A DNA stretch of 64,000 nucleotides from Anthoceros angustus (lineage: Eukaryota; Streptophyta; Anthocerotopsida; Anthocerotales; Anthocerotaceae), in NCBI GenBank assembly GCA_010909165.1, contig MU008156.1:372001-436000 (forward strand), written 5' to 3'. A program made the translations under genes and the position numbers. This document shows, piece after piece, positions 21,912 through 32,775 of the stretch; position 1 is the stretch's first letter; the number at the start of each line of letters is the position of its first letter. The notes under the pieces were generated by a model. It did not search any database, was not told where the DNA came from, and was given only the letters and a program-made list of their open reading frames with translations.

Positions 21912-22552
21912 CTAACAGATATGGAGCGGCAAGCGAGCGGTTGGAACTGCTTTAAGGTGACACTTCATCGGTGCAGTAAGTCCAAATTCGTCAGACATGT
22001 CTAGGTCTTCTGGCTGTTTTCCTTGTGGAAGGCACCAGTCGAAGCTGTGGACCAGCTTAGCCAGGATGAAGCTGGATACAGTCATGCCCAGAGCGGTGGC
22101 AGGGCAGTTCCTAGCTCCTGCCACTTCCGAAAGGGAGTACGTCGAAGTTTTGTCCTGTTACATCAATGTCTCTGTGCAGGATGGCAACAAGCAGCTACAA
22201 TCAGATGGGTGCAGAAGACAGATTAGCTGACAGACTGCGAGGCTTCGGAATCTGAGCAATGGAAACCTTTTGCTGTAGACCAGCTAGACATACTTACCTT
22301 TCGATGAATCTCGCTGGCCAGAACTCGAGAGGACTATCTGTGAATATTCCACACGCTGACGAAGACAGTGGTATTGACAGGAATGTCGTATTCCCCAACT
22401 GTGCAGTCTTGCGTGGAGTAATGTGGGATAGGAAGGGTGCGACGGGATGCAGTCGCAAAGCCTCCTTCCAAACAGCTCGGAGGTAGGTGAGACTAGCTAC
22501 ATCTGATTCCTGCAATTGGCGGTTCCTCCCGACAACCGAGTGCATGGGTTTA
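21912..22552 (-). pseudogene. truncated P450 copy (last two exons)
   Basis: The sequence matches exons 4 and 5 of the intact P450 at 18,183-18,934, including QLQESDVASLTYLRAVWKEA, RPERF-like ARFIER, and the C-terminal LVHSFDWCLPQG segment. It starts in the middle of exon 4, and a frameshift disrupts the PHYATQ-like segment. In the heme loop the reading frame is lost, so FGSGRRSC is not encoded. About 3.7 kb separates it from its source in direct orientation. The 5' break is only about 23 bases from the ATG of the divergent polyphenol oxidase gene. Confidence 0.88.
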
Positions 22553-22574
22553 CACTCCTGAGCCGCATCGGGAG

Positions 22575-24040
22575 ATGGAGCTGCTGGCGAGCGCACTGTG
22601 GATGCCAGTGCTGCTTGCAGCTCTGGGATTCCTTACAACCGCGGCAGCTACCCCACTGCAGGCTGATTTCTCGAACTGCAATCCCAAGCCGGTGTGGAAT
22701 GAATCCGGGACAGGCGTTCTGAAGCCCAACTGCTGCACGCTGGAGGCGCTGATGCGCAAGCCTGAGCCGCTGTACAAGACATGGCATCAGTACTTGGAGC
22801 AGAGCGGTCTTCAGGACAGGCCAATGCGAGTGCGTCCGGCCGCGCATCTCATCGCAGACAACGAAACCTACCTGCAGCAGCTGGACCTGACATTCAGGCT
22901 GCACAAGGCGCTTCCGGACGTCGACCCAAGGTCCCAGATTTCGCAGATGAACTTCCACTGCCTGTATGGCTCTCCTGGCGTGGCGCACCAGGTTGGCTAC
23001 CAGTACAAGAACTACCACGTCCACAACAATTGGTACATCTTCCCATTCCACCGCTGGTAAGCTCTATGCATTTTAAGCTCAAGAGATGGCATATAATTTT
23101 GTTTTTGCAGCCAATGATGCGCTTTCCATTTCACCCTGGCCTCGGCTGCAAAAGTGGTTCACCTTCTTCTACGAGAGGATGCCGGCCAAGTTGGTAAGCG
23201 ATGACTCCTTTGTTCTGCCCTTCTAGAACTGGGACAATAAGATCACCAACTCTAAGCACCTTCCCAACACTGTTCCCCACTACTTCCGCAATCTTGGCAA
23301 GTACCCGGGTTTGTATCACAAGTATGGCGATCCTCGCCACCGTCCTGAAGCGGAGCCTGCCATCATCAATCTCCTTCGCTACACTGTCCAATCGGGGTTT
23401 TCTCCCACGACAGCCCAGGAGGTGGCTCGGGCTCGTGCACTGAACAAGGCGCACCTGCGAAGCGTGATCGTGGACAGCACCGCCAACGGCAGCAGGCCTG
23501 GAGTCTTCCTCTCAGACCCGATGCGATTAGGAGACAACATTCCCAACGTCGACATGATGGAGCCTCGGATTCGAAGCGCAAGCGCATAAGGCTGTGCATT
23601 TGTGGTTGGGAGACCCGTCCCACGCGTACGCGGACATGGGATTGATTAGCGATGCTGTTCGAGACCCGCTCTCCTTTCCCCACCACGCCAACGCTGACAG
23701 AATATGGAACATCTGGATGGTAGGGTGCTTGGAATGGAACCATGGATGCCCGACATCATCAATTAATTCTTGAACTTCCCATATGAGACTGACTTTGTGG
23801 TGCATTGTTCAGGGACTGGAGGGCAGGCGCAATTATGATGACCCCGACCTCCTGGACGCTGCCTTCTACTTCTACGATGAGAATGCGGAGGTTGTGAGAG
23901 TCACTGTTGCTGAGTGTCTCAATTTCGACCTCCTGAAATACACCTACCAAGACGTGGAGAACGAGTGGGTCACCTATGACGCATCAGCCGATTCAGCCCT
24001 TTTCCTCGACAACCCATCTCCAGCGCGTTCCCAAGCATGA
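22575..24040 (+). pseudogene. PPO: polyphenol oxidase (tyrosinase family), disabled
   Basis: PPOs are di-copper enzymes that oxidise o-diphenols to quinones. Exon 1 (22,575 to about 23,057) has a secretory-type signal peptide (MELLASALWMPVLLAALGFL), the CuA region with FHCLYG, VHNNW and FPFHRW, and then a GTAAGC donor. Next come WFTFFYERMPAKL, a NWDNKI segment, CuB HKAVHLWLGD with PHHANADR, an intron 23,720-23,812, and a DWL-like domain ending at 24,040. Lesions are visible: the first acceptor does not restore frame, the conserved LPFW tryptophan is a TAG at about 23,224, a frameshift precedes HKAVH near 23,590, and the C-terminal KFDV domain is missing. All copper ligands I can identify remain. 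Probably a recent pseudogene, or partly sequence error. Confidence 0.85.
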
Positions 24041-25198
24041 TGAATGGGTCACCTATTACCCATCAACCGATTCCCTGAATTTGACTGCGGTTTAGTTTGT
24101 CACTGGTCGTCAGGAGACGATCTGCCACCACGATTATTCAGTGTCATCGAAAACATCTTGAGAAAATGTGATTGTGGCGATGGGTTTGCCCCAATAGTGC
24201 TGAAAGATATGGCGGTGGGTCGCTTGTGTGTCCAGAGCTTTATAAGCACAGGAGTGCATGCAAGGACGAGACTATTTTGAACCGTTGTTAACCAGTCAGG
24301 TAGGTGACAGTTTCGAACATGGAGCGTTCCCTTCTCATGTCCAATCTGCGTTGGTTGAATATCCAGGAAATAAATCAGTGAAGACAGGTTCCACTGCAGC
24401 CTGCATGCTTGCTTAAGCTGACAGTATGAGGATCCTTGGATTACTACTGTCCTTCACTCATCTGAACAGCTGTGCGTAGGACTGCAGGACCTGCCTGGCC
24501 TTGTCCGCCATGCTTGTGTGGCAATGTTTGCGAGGGACTACTTTTTCCAATCCCCGCCACCACATAGGCCATGTTTCAACAGGCTCGCGAGTGGTTGGGT
24601 TAGCTTCTGCCTGTTTGCTTTCGAGGATGGCAAATCAGAAAGCATAGTCACCAATTCCAACCAGCAGAAAACCGAACATCCTTGGAGCAGCATGTACGGC
24701 TAGTAAGCTTCTGGAAGTGAAGGATATGTAAAACACCACAATACCTCTCACAAAGATCAGCATTCCCAAAGCCGACCGCAATGTAGGTAACCTCCATTAC
24801 CACTGACTCTGAAGAGTGCAAGTCTCTGACGACTTCTGAGGATCCTTGGTTTAGTACTGTCCTTCACTCATCTGAACAGTTGTGCGTTCGACTGCAGGAT
24901 TGGAGTGCCCACAGGACCTGCCTACATATGCAATGGAAGGCACGAAGTACATGGCAGAGCAGTGGATGGTCGTGAAGTTGTGTTGGAAGGCAACTTCTCC
25001 CAGCACCAACCCACTCACCTTCACCTTCACAAAGATCGGCATTCCCTAAGCCAACCGCAATGTAGGTAACCTCCATAGCTACTGACTCTAAAGAGTGCAA
25101 GTCTTTGAAGACTTCGGTTCTTGAGGAGTTTACTTGCTCGGATGTCACCATGGTTTTCAGTGTGTCACCAAAGCACTTGTCGATTGGAGGGTGGAAAC
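24041..25198. repeat. diverged duplicate segments, no gene
   Basis: Two imperfect copies of one segment are present. GAGGATCCTTGG...CTTCACTCATCTGAACAG occurs at about 24,429 and 24,839. AAAGATCAGCATTCCC...GAGTGCAAGTC occurs at about 24,753 and 25,028. The second copy retains a 95-codon minus frame (24,864-25,151) containing MEVTYIAVGLGNADL, which I do not recognise. No working gene can be supported. Confidence 0.4.
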
Positions 25199-25584
25199 AG
25201 CCATGTTAAGCTGGCTGGTGCTCTCAGCTGGTCCAGTCTTGGTATGTACGTGGCTATGCGATCTATTTAGGGCTGACTTGTCCAGCTGAAGTCAAGAGCA
25301 AAAGGGGTGGGGGGTGTTTTTTTTGTTTTGTAGAAGGTGGTGTATCGACATCTGGCAGGTGCCAGATACCCCTAGTCACCACCTTTGTCTGTGTGCCGTG
25401 AGTGAGGTTGCTAAGCTCACGTAGAGCCTTCAATCAGGCATTCATCCCAGGTTCCCAAGGCTAGGAAACGCTTTCATCAATTACAGGATTCGAACTCTAA
25501 TCCTTCAGATACTAAGCAACGCTGCAAACCAAGAATTGCCGTGTCCCGATAGACGGGAGTTATTGGCATCTTGAAAGAATATAC
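25199..25584. repeat. 386-bp tandem repeat, copy 1
   Basis: Begins AGCCATGTTAAGCTGGC and contains a G run followed by a T8 tract, then a near-palindromic CATCTGGCAGGTGCCAGATACC. Toward its end the minus strand reads GAGTTCGAATCCTG, which fits a pol III B box, so a SINE origin is possible. It is repeated directly from 25,585. Confidence 0.8.
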
Positions 25585-25975
25585 AGCCATGTTAAGCTGG
25601 CTGGTGCTCTGAGCTGGTCCAGTCTTGGTATGTACCCACGTGGCTATGCGATCTATGTAGGGCTGGCTTGTCCAGCTGAAGTCAAGAGCAAAAGGGGTGG
25701 GGGGTGTTTTTTTTGTTTGTAGAAGGTGGTGTATCGACATCTGGCAGGTGCCAGATACCCCTAGTCACCACCTTTGTCTGTGTGCCGTGAGTGAGGTTGC
25801 TAAGCTCACGTAGAGCTTTCAATCAGGCATTCATCCCAGGTTCCCAAGGCTAGGAAACGCTTTCATCAATTACAGGATTCGAACTCTAATCCTTCAGATA
25901 CTAAGCAACGCTGCAAACCAAGAATTGCCGTGTCCGGATAGACGACAGTTGTTAGGATCTTGAAAGAATATACAG
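25585..25975. repeat. 386-bp tandem repeat, copy 2
   Basis: Second copy, about 98 percent like the first by eye, differing by single-base changes and by loss or gain of a T in the T tract. It ends at GAATATACAGC. The following 25,976-26,580 has no gene I recognise. Confidence 0.8.
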
Positions 25976-26583
25976 CATCTCACCCGTTCCGAGTAGCCCA
26001 GCTCCAGGCGTGATTATGTAGAGAGCGAGGCCATCAAGCTGATGCGAAAAACGTCAGGAAAGGGGCTGACGCAGGGCCGAGGGGGGGGAGGATGGGAGGA
26101 GCTGAAGCTGGCAAGAGGTCAGATGGAACCTAGCCAGCATTAACCGTGAAATATGAACCACCGTACCTCCAACATTCTGTAAAGAATAAATCCGAAGAAT
26201 CCGATTGTGTTGTCTTTCGAAGAGCTCGAATCGTTTTGCTATTTGGTTGCAAACAATGTCGTTTTTTAGAACAATGGATACTTATTAAAAAGGAGAGATG
26301 GAAAACCATCTACCCAAACCGAGGGAGGACAACTCACTAAAGGGCCAAGAGGCAAGGGGTTAGCCCACGAATGCCAACCCCGAAGTTACCTACTGTCCCG
26401 ATTATGTTGTGGTTCGAGATGAGGAAGGGCCTACCAACAACTGATGCCGATGACATCACGTCTCCTGCACTCGTTGTCGTCCTAGCGTTGGCCAGCACCC
26501 TCTGCAAGGAAATGGATACTTGCTGTCGAAAGAAAGCCACCACCGAGGAGAGAGACCCACCCGTTCTGGCGACTGTGGTAGGG

Positions 26584-26840
26584 TTTAGCACAATCCTTAA
26601 TGAGCCGGGGAAAAATCCTTCCTCATAGCCCCGTGAGTCTCAATGGCGAGGGGATGAAGGCGTGGCCATCTTGCAAAGGTGTGTACTTGTGTACCTTGGT
26701 AGTCGCGTATGTCTCCGCCGCCCAGCCCGGAGGGTTGATAATAACATGCTCACTCTCTACCGCCCTGCCCCGAGGGTTGATAATGATATGCTCACTCTCC
26801 GCCGCCTAACCAGAGGGTTGATAATGACATGCTCACAAAT
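26584..26840. repeat. dispersed repeat with three 42-bp tandem units
   Basis: The first part matches 10,462-10,610 next to the copia fragment. It then expands into three about 42-base units, each ending GAGGGTTGATAATRAYATGCTCAC (cores near 26,731, 26,773 and 26,814). No coding function is visible. 26,840-27,748 is intergenic and holds the presumed promoter of the K+ channel gene. Confidence 0.65.
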
Positions 26841-27748
26841 GGAATCCTAGATAAGGTCTGACGACATGCGTAACATAGATTTGGTCCCCCAATCAGAAAT
26901 AGATCCAACCTGACCGGCACCCCATTGCGCGAGGTTAATGGACGCTCTCTGTATGGAAAACAATCGCCCTCGTCGTTTTTTATATAGGTTTGACGTTGGA
27001 CACCGTTTGTGACATAAAAACAACAAGAGGATCACATACACACGGTAGGCTGCCACTTTGCTGGAAGAAAGCCTTGTATCTCCAAACCTACAGTAGGAGA
27101 CAACACCGTAAAAATGAACAGGGTAACAGGTCAGAGTAGTCTACATGGGACATTTGGAGTGGGTACTTCTATATGAATAGAAGTGATAAATAGGTAGTGA
27201 AAACCCAGCTGAGCTTGCAGCTTTATAGTGGAGCATCTACCTGTACACGTTGACCACCAGGAAGGCAGGAATGTGTTGGTCCAGGCTGAAGGTTTTTTCT
27301 TTGTATGCACTCTCTTGTCTTGTCTGAAACAATCTGTCAGAAATGCCGTGTGCCTCCACACAATCCAGTTACTCATTGACTCTGGCAAACCCAGACAGGC
27401 TGCGTGTGCAAGCAGCTCAGCAGAGAGAAGCTTGGAGATTGCCATAAATGTACAATGCGTGTCCGTGACAAGTCAGTTTTATGCTACAGGTGCCAGTTAT
27501 GTATGAAGCAAGGAGTCCTGGCACGCAGTCACGGATTCCCTCCCTTGTTCTTGGGAGGCTGTCTTGTCTCTTTCTCTCCGTGACGTTGGTCAATTTGAAC
27601 CAGAGGACATCGCCCGAACAGTTGACAAAGACACTTCTTCGCTCTGCTCACGGACGAAGATGAAACTCAAACTCTAGTCTTCTGCCGTTTGTGCTGGTCC
27701 AGTTGAGGCCGTTGTGGTACAGATTCCAGAAACTGGGCCTCAGGAGCC

Positions 27749-30700
27749 ATGTCCCTGTCAAGGCGGTCTTCTTCCAAAGCCCATGGCTCCGATTTTGAGG
27801 TGCAAGACTTTGATGACAGCTTGGACAACTCTGTAAGAGGTCGCCTGGGCAGGCTTGTAAGAAACATCGCTGTGAACCGGAGTGGCTTGGATATCCGGGC
27901 TGGTTCCCTCCAAACTTCTTACCAATGGATCATCAAACCAACAACTGGGTGAGTCGAGCATCTGGGCCCTGCGGCGTTTCTTGATTTCATGGTGCTTCAG
28001 CTTGATCTGCAATGCAAGTTCTTGCGCCTGTAGACGCTGTCTTCTTACGAGTGATGGTTTGGCCAGGGCATACTGGTTGTGGAGCAGATTTCTCGTATTG
28101 TGGGCAGTTTACTCTTCGTTGTTCACGCCATTCGAGTTCGGATTCTTTCGTGGGTTGCCGCGGGCATTGTGGGTCATGGACATCGTTGTGCAGTTTGTGT
28201 TTTTTGCTGACATCATTATCACCCTCTTTGTGGGATTCGAGGATGTGGAGACTTTCAAGTTTGTCACCAATTTCAGGTCCATCGCGTGGAGGTAATTTTG
28301 GACTTGTCGTTCCTCTCCTTCTCGCTCTTTTGTCTCACGTTTCTTGTTCAAATCTCGCTAGCTACATACTACTAAGGTTTGGTTCAGCACAGTTTCCAAA
28401 ACATCATGTCCGAATGTTGCAGGTATGCCAAGAAAGACTTGATACCGGATTTCCTTGCTTGCTTACCGTGGGACTCCATCTACAAAGTAACTGTTGTGTG
28501 CACTAGCATGTGACAGTAGTTTTTTTCTGTTGGGCAACTCGGTTTTTATCATTGAGGTTTGATGAGTTCTTCTGACACAGGGTACAGGGAGGAAAGAAGA
28601 GGTTAGGTTTCTGGTGTGGATGCGACTCTACCGTGTTCGCAAGGTTACAGGCTTCCTTGAAGCTCTGGAAAAAGACATACGCATCAACTACTTCGCCACC
28701 AGAATAGCGAAGCTCATATTTGTGGAGCTTTATTGCACCCATGTTGCTGCTTGCCTATTCTATTACCTTGCCACGACAGTATCACCAACCCACGAGAACG
28801 ATACTTGGATTGGCAGTCTTCAACTAGGGGATCGATCATTTGAAGACTTCCGACATATTGACGTGGGTACAAGATATGTTACCTCACTGTATTGGGCCGT
28901 CCTCACCATGTCAACAGTAGGTAAGCATTCTGTCGATTGCTGGGAACTGGAGGCATTTTATTTCTCTTTCAAACTCTTGCCTATCGAGAAGCACATGATT
29001 CTATTGCAACTCAGACATTTGGTAAGCTGTACCCTGGTTGTTGGTGCAGGGTACGGTGACATCCATGCTGTCAATGTACGGGAGATGCTGTTTCTTATAC
29101 TCTTTGTCTCTACGGACATGATATTGGGAGCTTACCTGGTAGGTAACATGACAGCACTTATCGTCAAAGGCTCCAACACAGAGAGATTTCGGGACAGGAT
29201 GACAGGGCTGATCAAGTACATGAACAGAAACTCCTTGGATAGAGATCTCAGGCATCAGATGGTAAACCATGTACGCCTGCAATTCGAAACGCAATTAACA
29301 GATAACAGTGTCATTGAAGATCTTCCACTACTTATACGATCTAAGGTTTGCTCCTGTTTCACTCATCTCCTTTGAAGTCTCACCTGGAGCCTTTAGCACA
29401 TCCAGATTCGTCTTAACCCAGACAGGGATTCCGGCTGGTGCTCCCTCCACAGGTTGCTCAAGAACTGTACCGTGACACCGTGGAGCGTGTGTCACTCTTC
29501 AAAGGCTGCACCAGCGAGTTCATCAGCCAGATTGTGAGTACAGGTGTCCGACTTCCAAAACTTTGATGAGAATGAAGGAATCATGAACTAAGCTCTGCAC
29601 GATCTCTCGCTGTCTTTGCAGGTCTCGAGAGTCAGAGAAGAGTACTTCCTACCTGGTGAGGTGGTACTAGAACAAAGGGATGCAGTTGATCAGCTGTATA
29701 TCATTTCATATGGGTTGCTGGTAAGCCTTTTGCTGATACTTCTATAATGAACTCATTTAGTAGACTTGAGCAAACAGGAGCCTTACTGCTTATCACTGCA
29801 GGAGGAAGTAGTGGTTGGGGACAACGGTGGGGAAAAAGTTGTTGCCCACCTGGAGCAGTACAGTGTGTTTGGGGAAGTCGGGGTACTCTGCAACGTTCCA
29901 CAACCTCTCACAGTTCGAGTGGCTGAACTTAGCAAGTTGCTGCGGTTGGATAAGCCGTCCTTCACAAACTTGTTGAAAATCTACTTCTTGGATGGTCGTC
30001 AGATTATTGCCAATATGCTTGTGGTACAATTTTTGGCGGCCTTTCAAATTTTGTCACAGCCTGCCTTTCATCCTGCAGTATGCTACATGCAGGGAGTTAA
30101 ACATAAGTCGTGTCTCACACTGTTTGGGCTGCCAGGGTCACGAATCTGAACACCTCCTCCGTCAGAGAGAAGCAGACATCAAATATGTGATTTCAAAGCA
30201 AGATGCTGAATTAGCTTTGATGCTGATCCACGCTGCCTTCCAAGGCGATGTACACGACGTGAGACAGCTCATCAAGGCTGGTGCAGATCCCAACAGGACA
30301 GACTATGATGGGCGAAGTGCTCTGGTAGGCTGTCTTCCTTGATTCTTCCTCAGCTTCCTCCTTTCGCCTCCAGGCCTCTTTCTTCTTGTTCCTGTACAGA
30401 AGTCAAAAGGCATTCACCGTACCTTCCTGCACTTCTTGTGCAGCATCTTGCGGCTTCCAGAGGCTACGATGAGATTGTTGTATTCCTCATAAGTCAGAAC
30501 GCAGATGTCAATGCAATCGGTATACTGCTCGTAGCCTTCCCCGCACTCAGGCTTAGCTTCACTTCCTAGACTCTCATCCATCTTGGCTGCAATGCAGATA
30601 ACAGTGGCATCACTCCTTTGCTGGAGGCCTTGAGAGGTGGGCACGCTGTCACGGCGGAAGCGCTGTATGAGAAGGGTGCTCGCCTGCTACTCCAAGACGC

Positions 30701-31745
30701 TGGAGCCTTCCTCTGCAACGTTGCAACAAGAGGAGATATTGAGTTTCTGAAGCGCCTGCTTGCGTATGGGGCTGATCCCAACGCTACTGATTATGATCTA
30801 CGAACTCCACTCCATCTCGCAGCTTCCGAAGGATTGCATTTGATAGTGAGCGTGCTGGTGGGTGCGGGAGCTGACATCAACGCCAAAGACAGGTTCGTCC
30901 TGCTGTTCTTCTCGCGATCCCTCTCACCTCAATGCGCATATGACATCGTCCGGCTGCTGGGCAGATGGGGCTGCACGCCTCTGGATGATGCTAGAAGAAC
31001 AGCCAACGGAATCGTTATGACTATACTGGAAACGTACCGCAACGAAGGACAGCGAAGTGCATCACCTGCTCATCAGCCTGGGAAGGACGTGGTTCCAGGT
31101 CAGACTGGAGAATTTGAGACCATATGAAATTGCATTGCCAGCAAGCCTTGTGCGACTGAAACACCGATGCACGTCTGTTGGACAGATTGCATAGCTGCAG
31201 CCGCTGCCAGGAAGAAACAGATCGAATACTTGCTTGAAAGGGTACGGGCCGGGGATTCTGGGAGCACCTGGTCGTCTGCTACCGAAGTAATAGGATCCCC
31301 GCTAGCGACATCTCCCAACTTGGGTAAGAAATTAACTTTTCAAGCCTCTCATGGCCGAAGAAGCAACAGCCCTGTAGAAATCGCGGAGTATGGCCTGGAA
31401 GTTGGGGAGTTGTTGAATCCCACAGACACATCTGCAAATCCAGATTTTGTGGCAGGCAACAGGGTCGGCAAGAGAAAAACAAGTGTCTCTCCAACCCGCG
31501 TCACACTTTTCCCACACCACCCCTGGTCTCCAGTAGAGAGGAGAAAAGCAGGAGTGGTTGTCTGGCTACCGACGACTCTGGACCAGCTGCTTGAGATGGC
31601 TGTGGAACATTTCAGAGGCCCTCGCTCCTTTGTCCTGAACTCGGATGGAGGAGAGATACGCAGTCTTGATCTCATAGCGAATGACGATAAGCTGTTCATA
31701 GTAGGCAACCTTCATTCCAAAGACGCGGTGACCAAGGAGGACTGA
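27749..31745 (+). CDS. SKOR: outward-rectifying Shaker-type K+ channel (SKOR/GORK type)
   Basis: Thirteen exons join in frame to 920 residues: 27749-27948, 28067-28291, 28423-28486, 28581-28920, 29050-29345, 29453-29533, 29622-29720, 29802-30020, 30136-30324, 30444-30519, 30598-30892, 30965-31098, 31201-31745. The product has an acidic N-terminus, six membrane segments, and the pore filter TVGYGD at about 275-280. A cyclic-nucleotide-binding-like domain follows (about 376-508), then ankyrin repeats (about 520-735, with GADPNRTDYDGRS and HLAASRGY) and a C-terminal KHA domain from about 835. FTPFEFGFFRGLP and GDIHAVN are signatures of plant outward channels that release K+ into xylem or from guard cells. 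The exon 8 donor could be 3 bases further on. An intron splits the first filter glycine codon. Confidence 0.95.
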
Positions 31746-31904
31746 AGTGCAGAGCTATCCGTTCTGGGTCTCCAGAAGGCATCCACAGGCCATAGGTAAG
31801 CGTCTGCACTCCACTCCATAAGATGCATAGCACGACAGGCCTGGTTTCATCTGGAGGCGCCCGCTTGCTAACACGACCAGTCAGAAGGCTAGCACGAACA
31901 TAGC

Positions 31905-32650
31905 CTACCTCCTGGGAACCTTTGTTCGTCTGACTTCTTGGTCCATGGCATTGAGCTTGTTCTGAATGGCCAAAATCTTCGCGATCTTGCTGCCAATCAC
32001 TGGGGGAGGTGAAGGCTTGACAGCAGTTTCAGCCGAGTGCTTTTCACTACAGATTCCTACCTTTTCCGTCACCACCTTCTCATCCACAAACCGAACAACA
32101 AGGGGCCGACCGAAGGCCAGTCTCCCATTCATCCGGGCTTTCGCAGTTTCAGCATCCTACAAGAGCGAGGTGTGTAGGGCTCAAACCGGTATCAACTACA
32201 AGGACACCCTGGAGAAGAAAGCTTAAGCGTACGATGTTGGCTAACCTCACGTTTGCAGTATTCCACAAAGGCAAATCCACGAGGTTCCCCCCGCCTGGGA
32301 CCATGAGTGTGCCACATGTAGTCTTCAAACCTAATCTTTCCAAAAGGCGAGAAAAGCCTTATCACATGGTACCTGCAAGCCCAATCAAAGCAGTGAGCGA
32401 TTCAACAAAACCATCACGTCATTGCAAAACGCACTCCACATCACACTCACTCCGTCACACGTTGGTCCAAATTGCCCACATACAATTTGTTCTCGCGCCT
32501 CTCCTCGTCTAAACCAGGATCCTGTGACGCAAATTCAACCAGTTGAGGGCCATCCTACAAATCCAGCCTGAACAAAAATCGTGCCAGCAAGACTCACATG
32601 CCCTCGCTTGAGAGCACTGATTCCACTTTCCCGCCGCTTGCTCCACTCAT
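31905..32650 (-). CDS. RBM18: RBM18-like RNA-binding protein (single RRM)
   Basis: Three exons form a clean RRM: 32554-32451 (RNP2 motif LYVGNLDQRVTE), 32372-32246 (SPFGKIRFEDYMWHTHG, then RNP1 GFAFVEYC), and 32156-31905 (KARMNGRLAFGRPLVVRF, then a tail with KIAKILAIQNKL typical of RBM18). A 5' exon with an ATG at 32,650 (to 32,598) has a good GTGAGT donor, but its frame does not match the next exon by two bases. Either the true start exon is elsewhere or there is a small indel. The gene converges on the K+ channel gene with only about 160 bases between stop codons. RBM18 proteins are poorly understood nuclear RNA binders. Confidence 0.82.
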
Positions 32651-32775
32651 CTGAAAGAGAACAAATAAAAAATCACAGACCGTAACCCAATTGCCAATTC
32701 CACGGACAAGCACTAGTAGGTCACATCAAGCTTCCTCACTTAGCTCAGTAGCTTCAAATGTGACACGGAAAAGAA

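Noticed and set aside
23191-23226. A true 33-base intron in PPO
   Set aside because: It is shorter than known plant introns, and the segment encodes conserved PPO residues, so it is more simply a nonsense mutation in coding sequence. Kept as a point to check.
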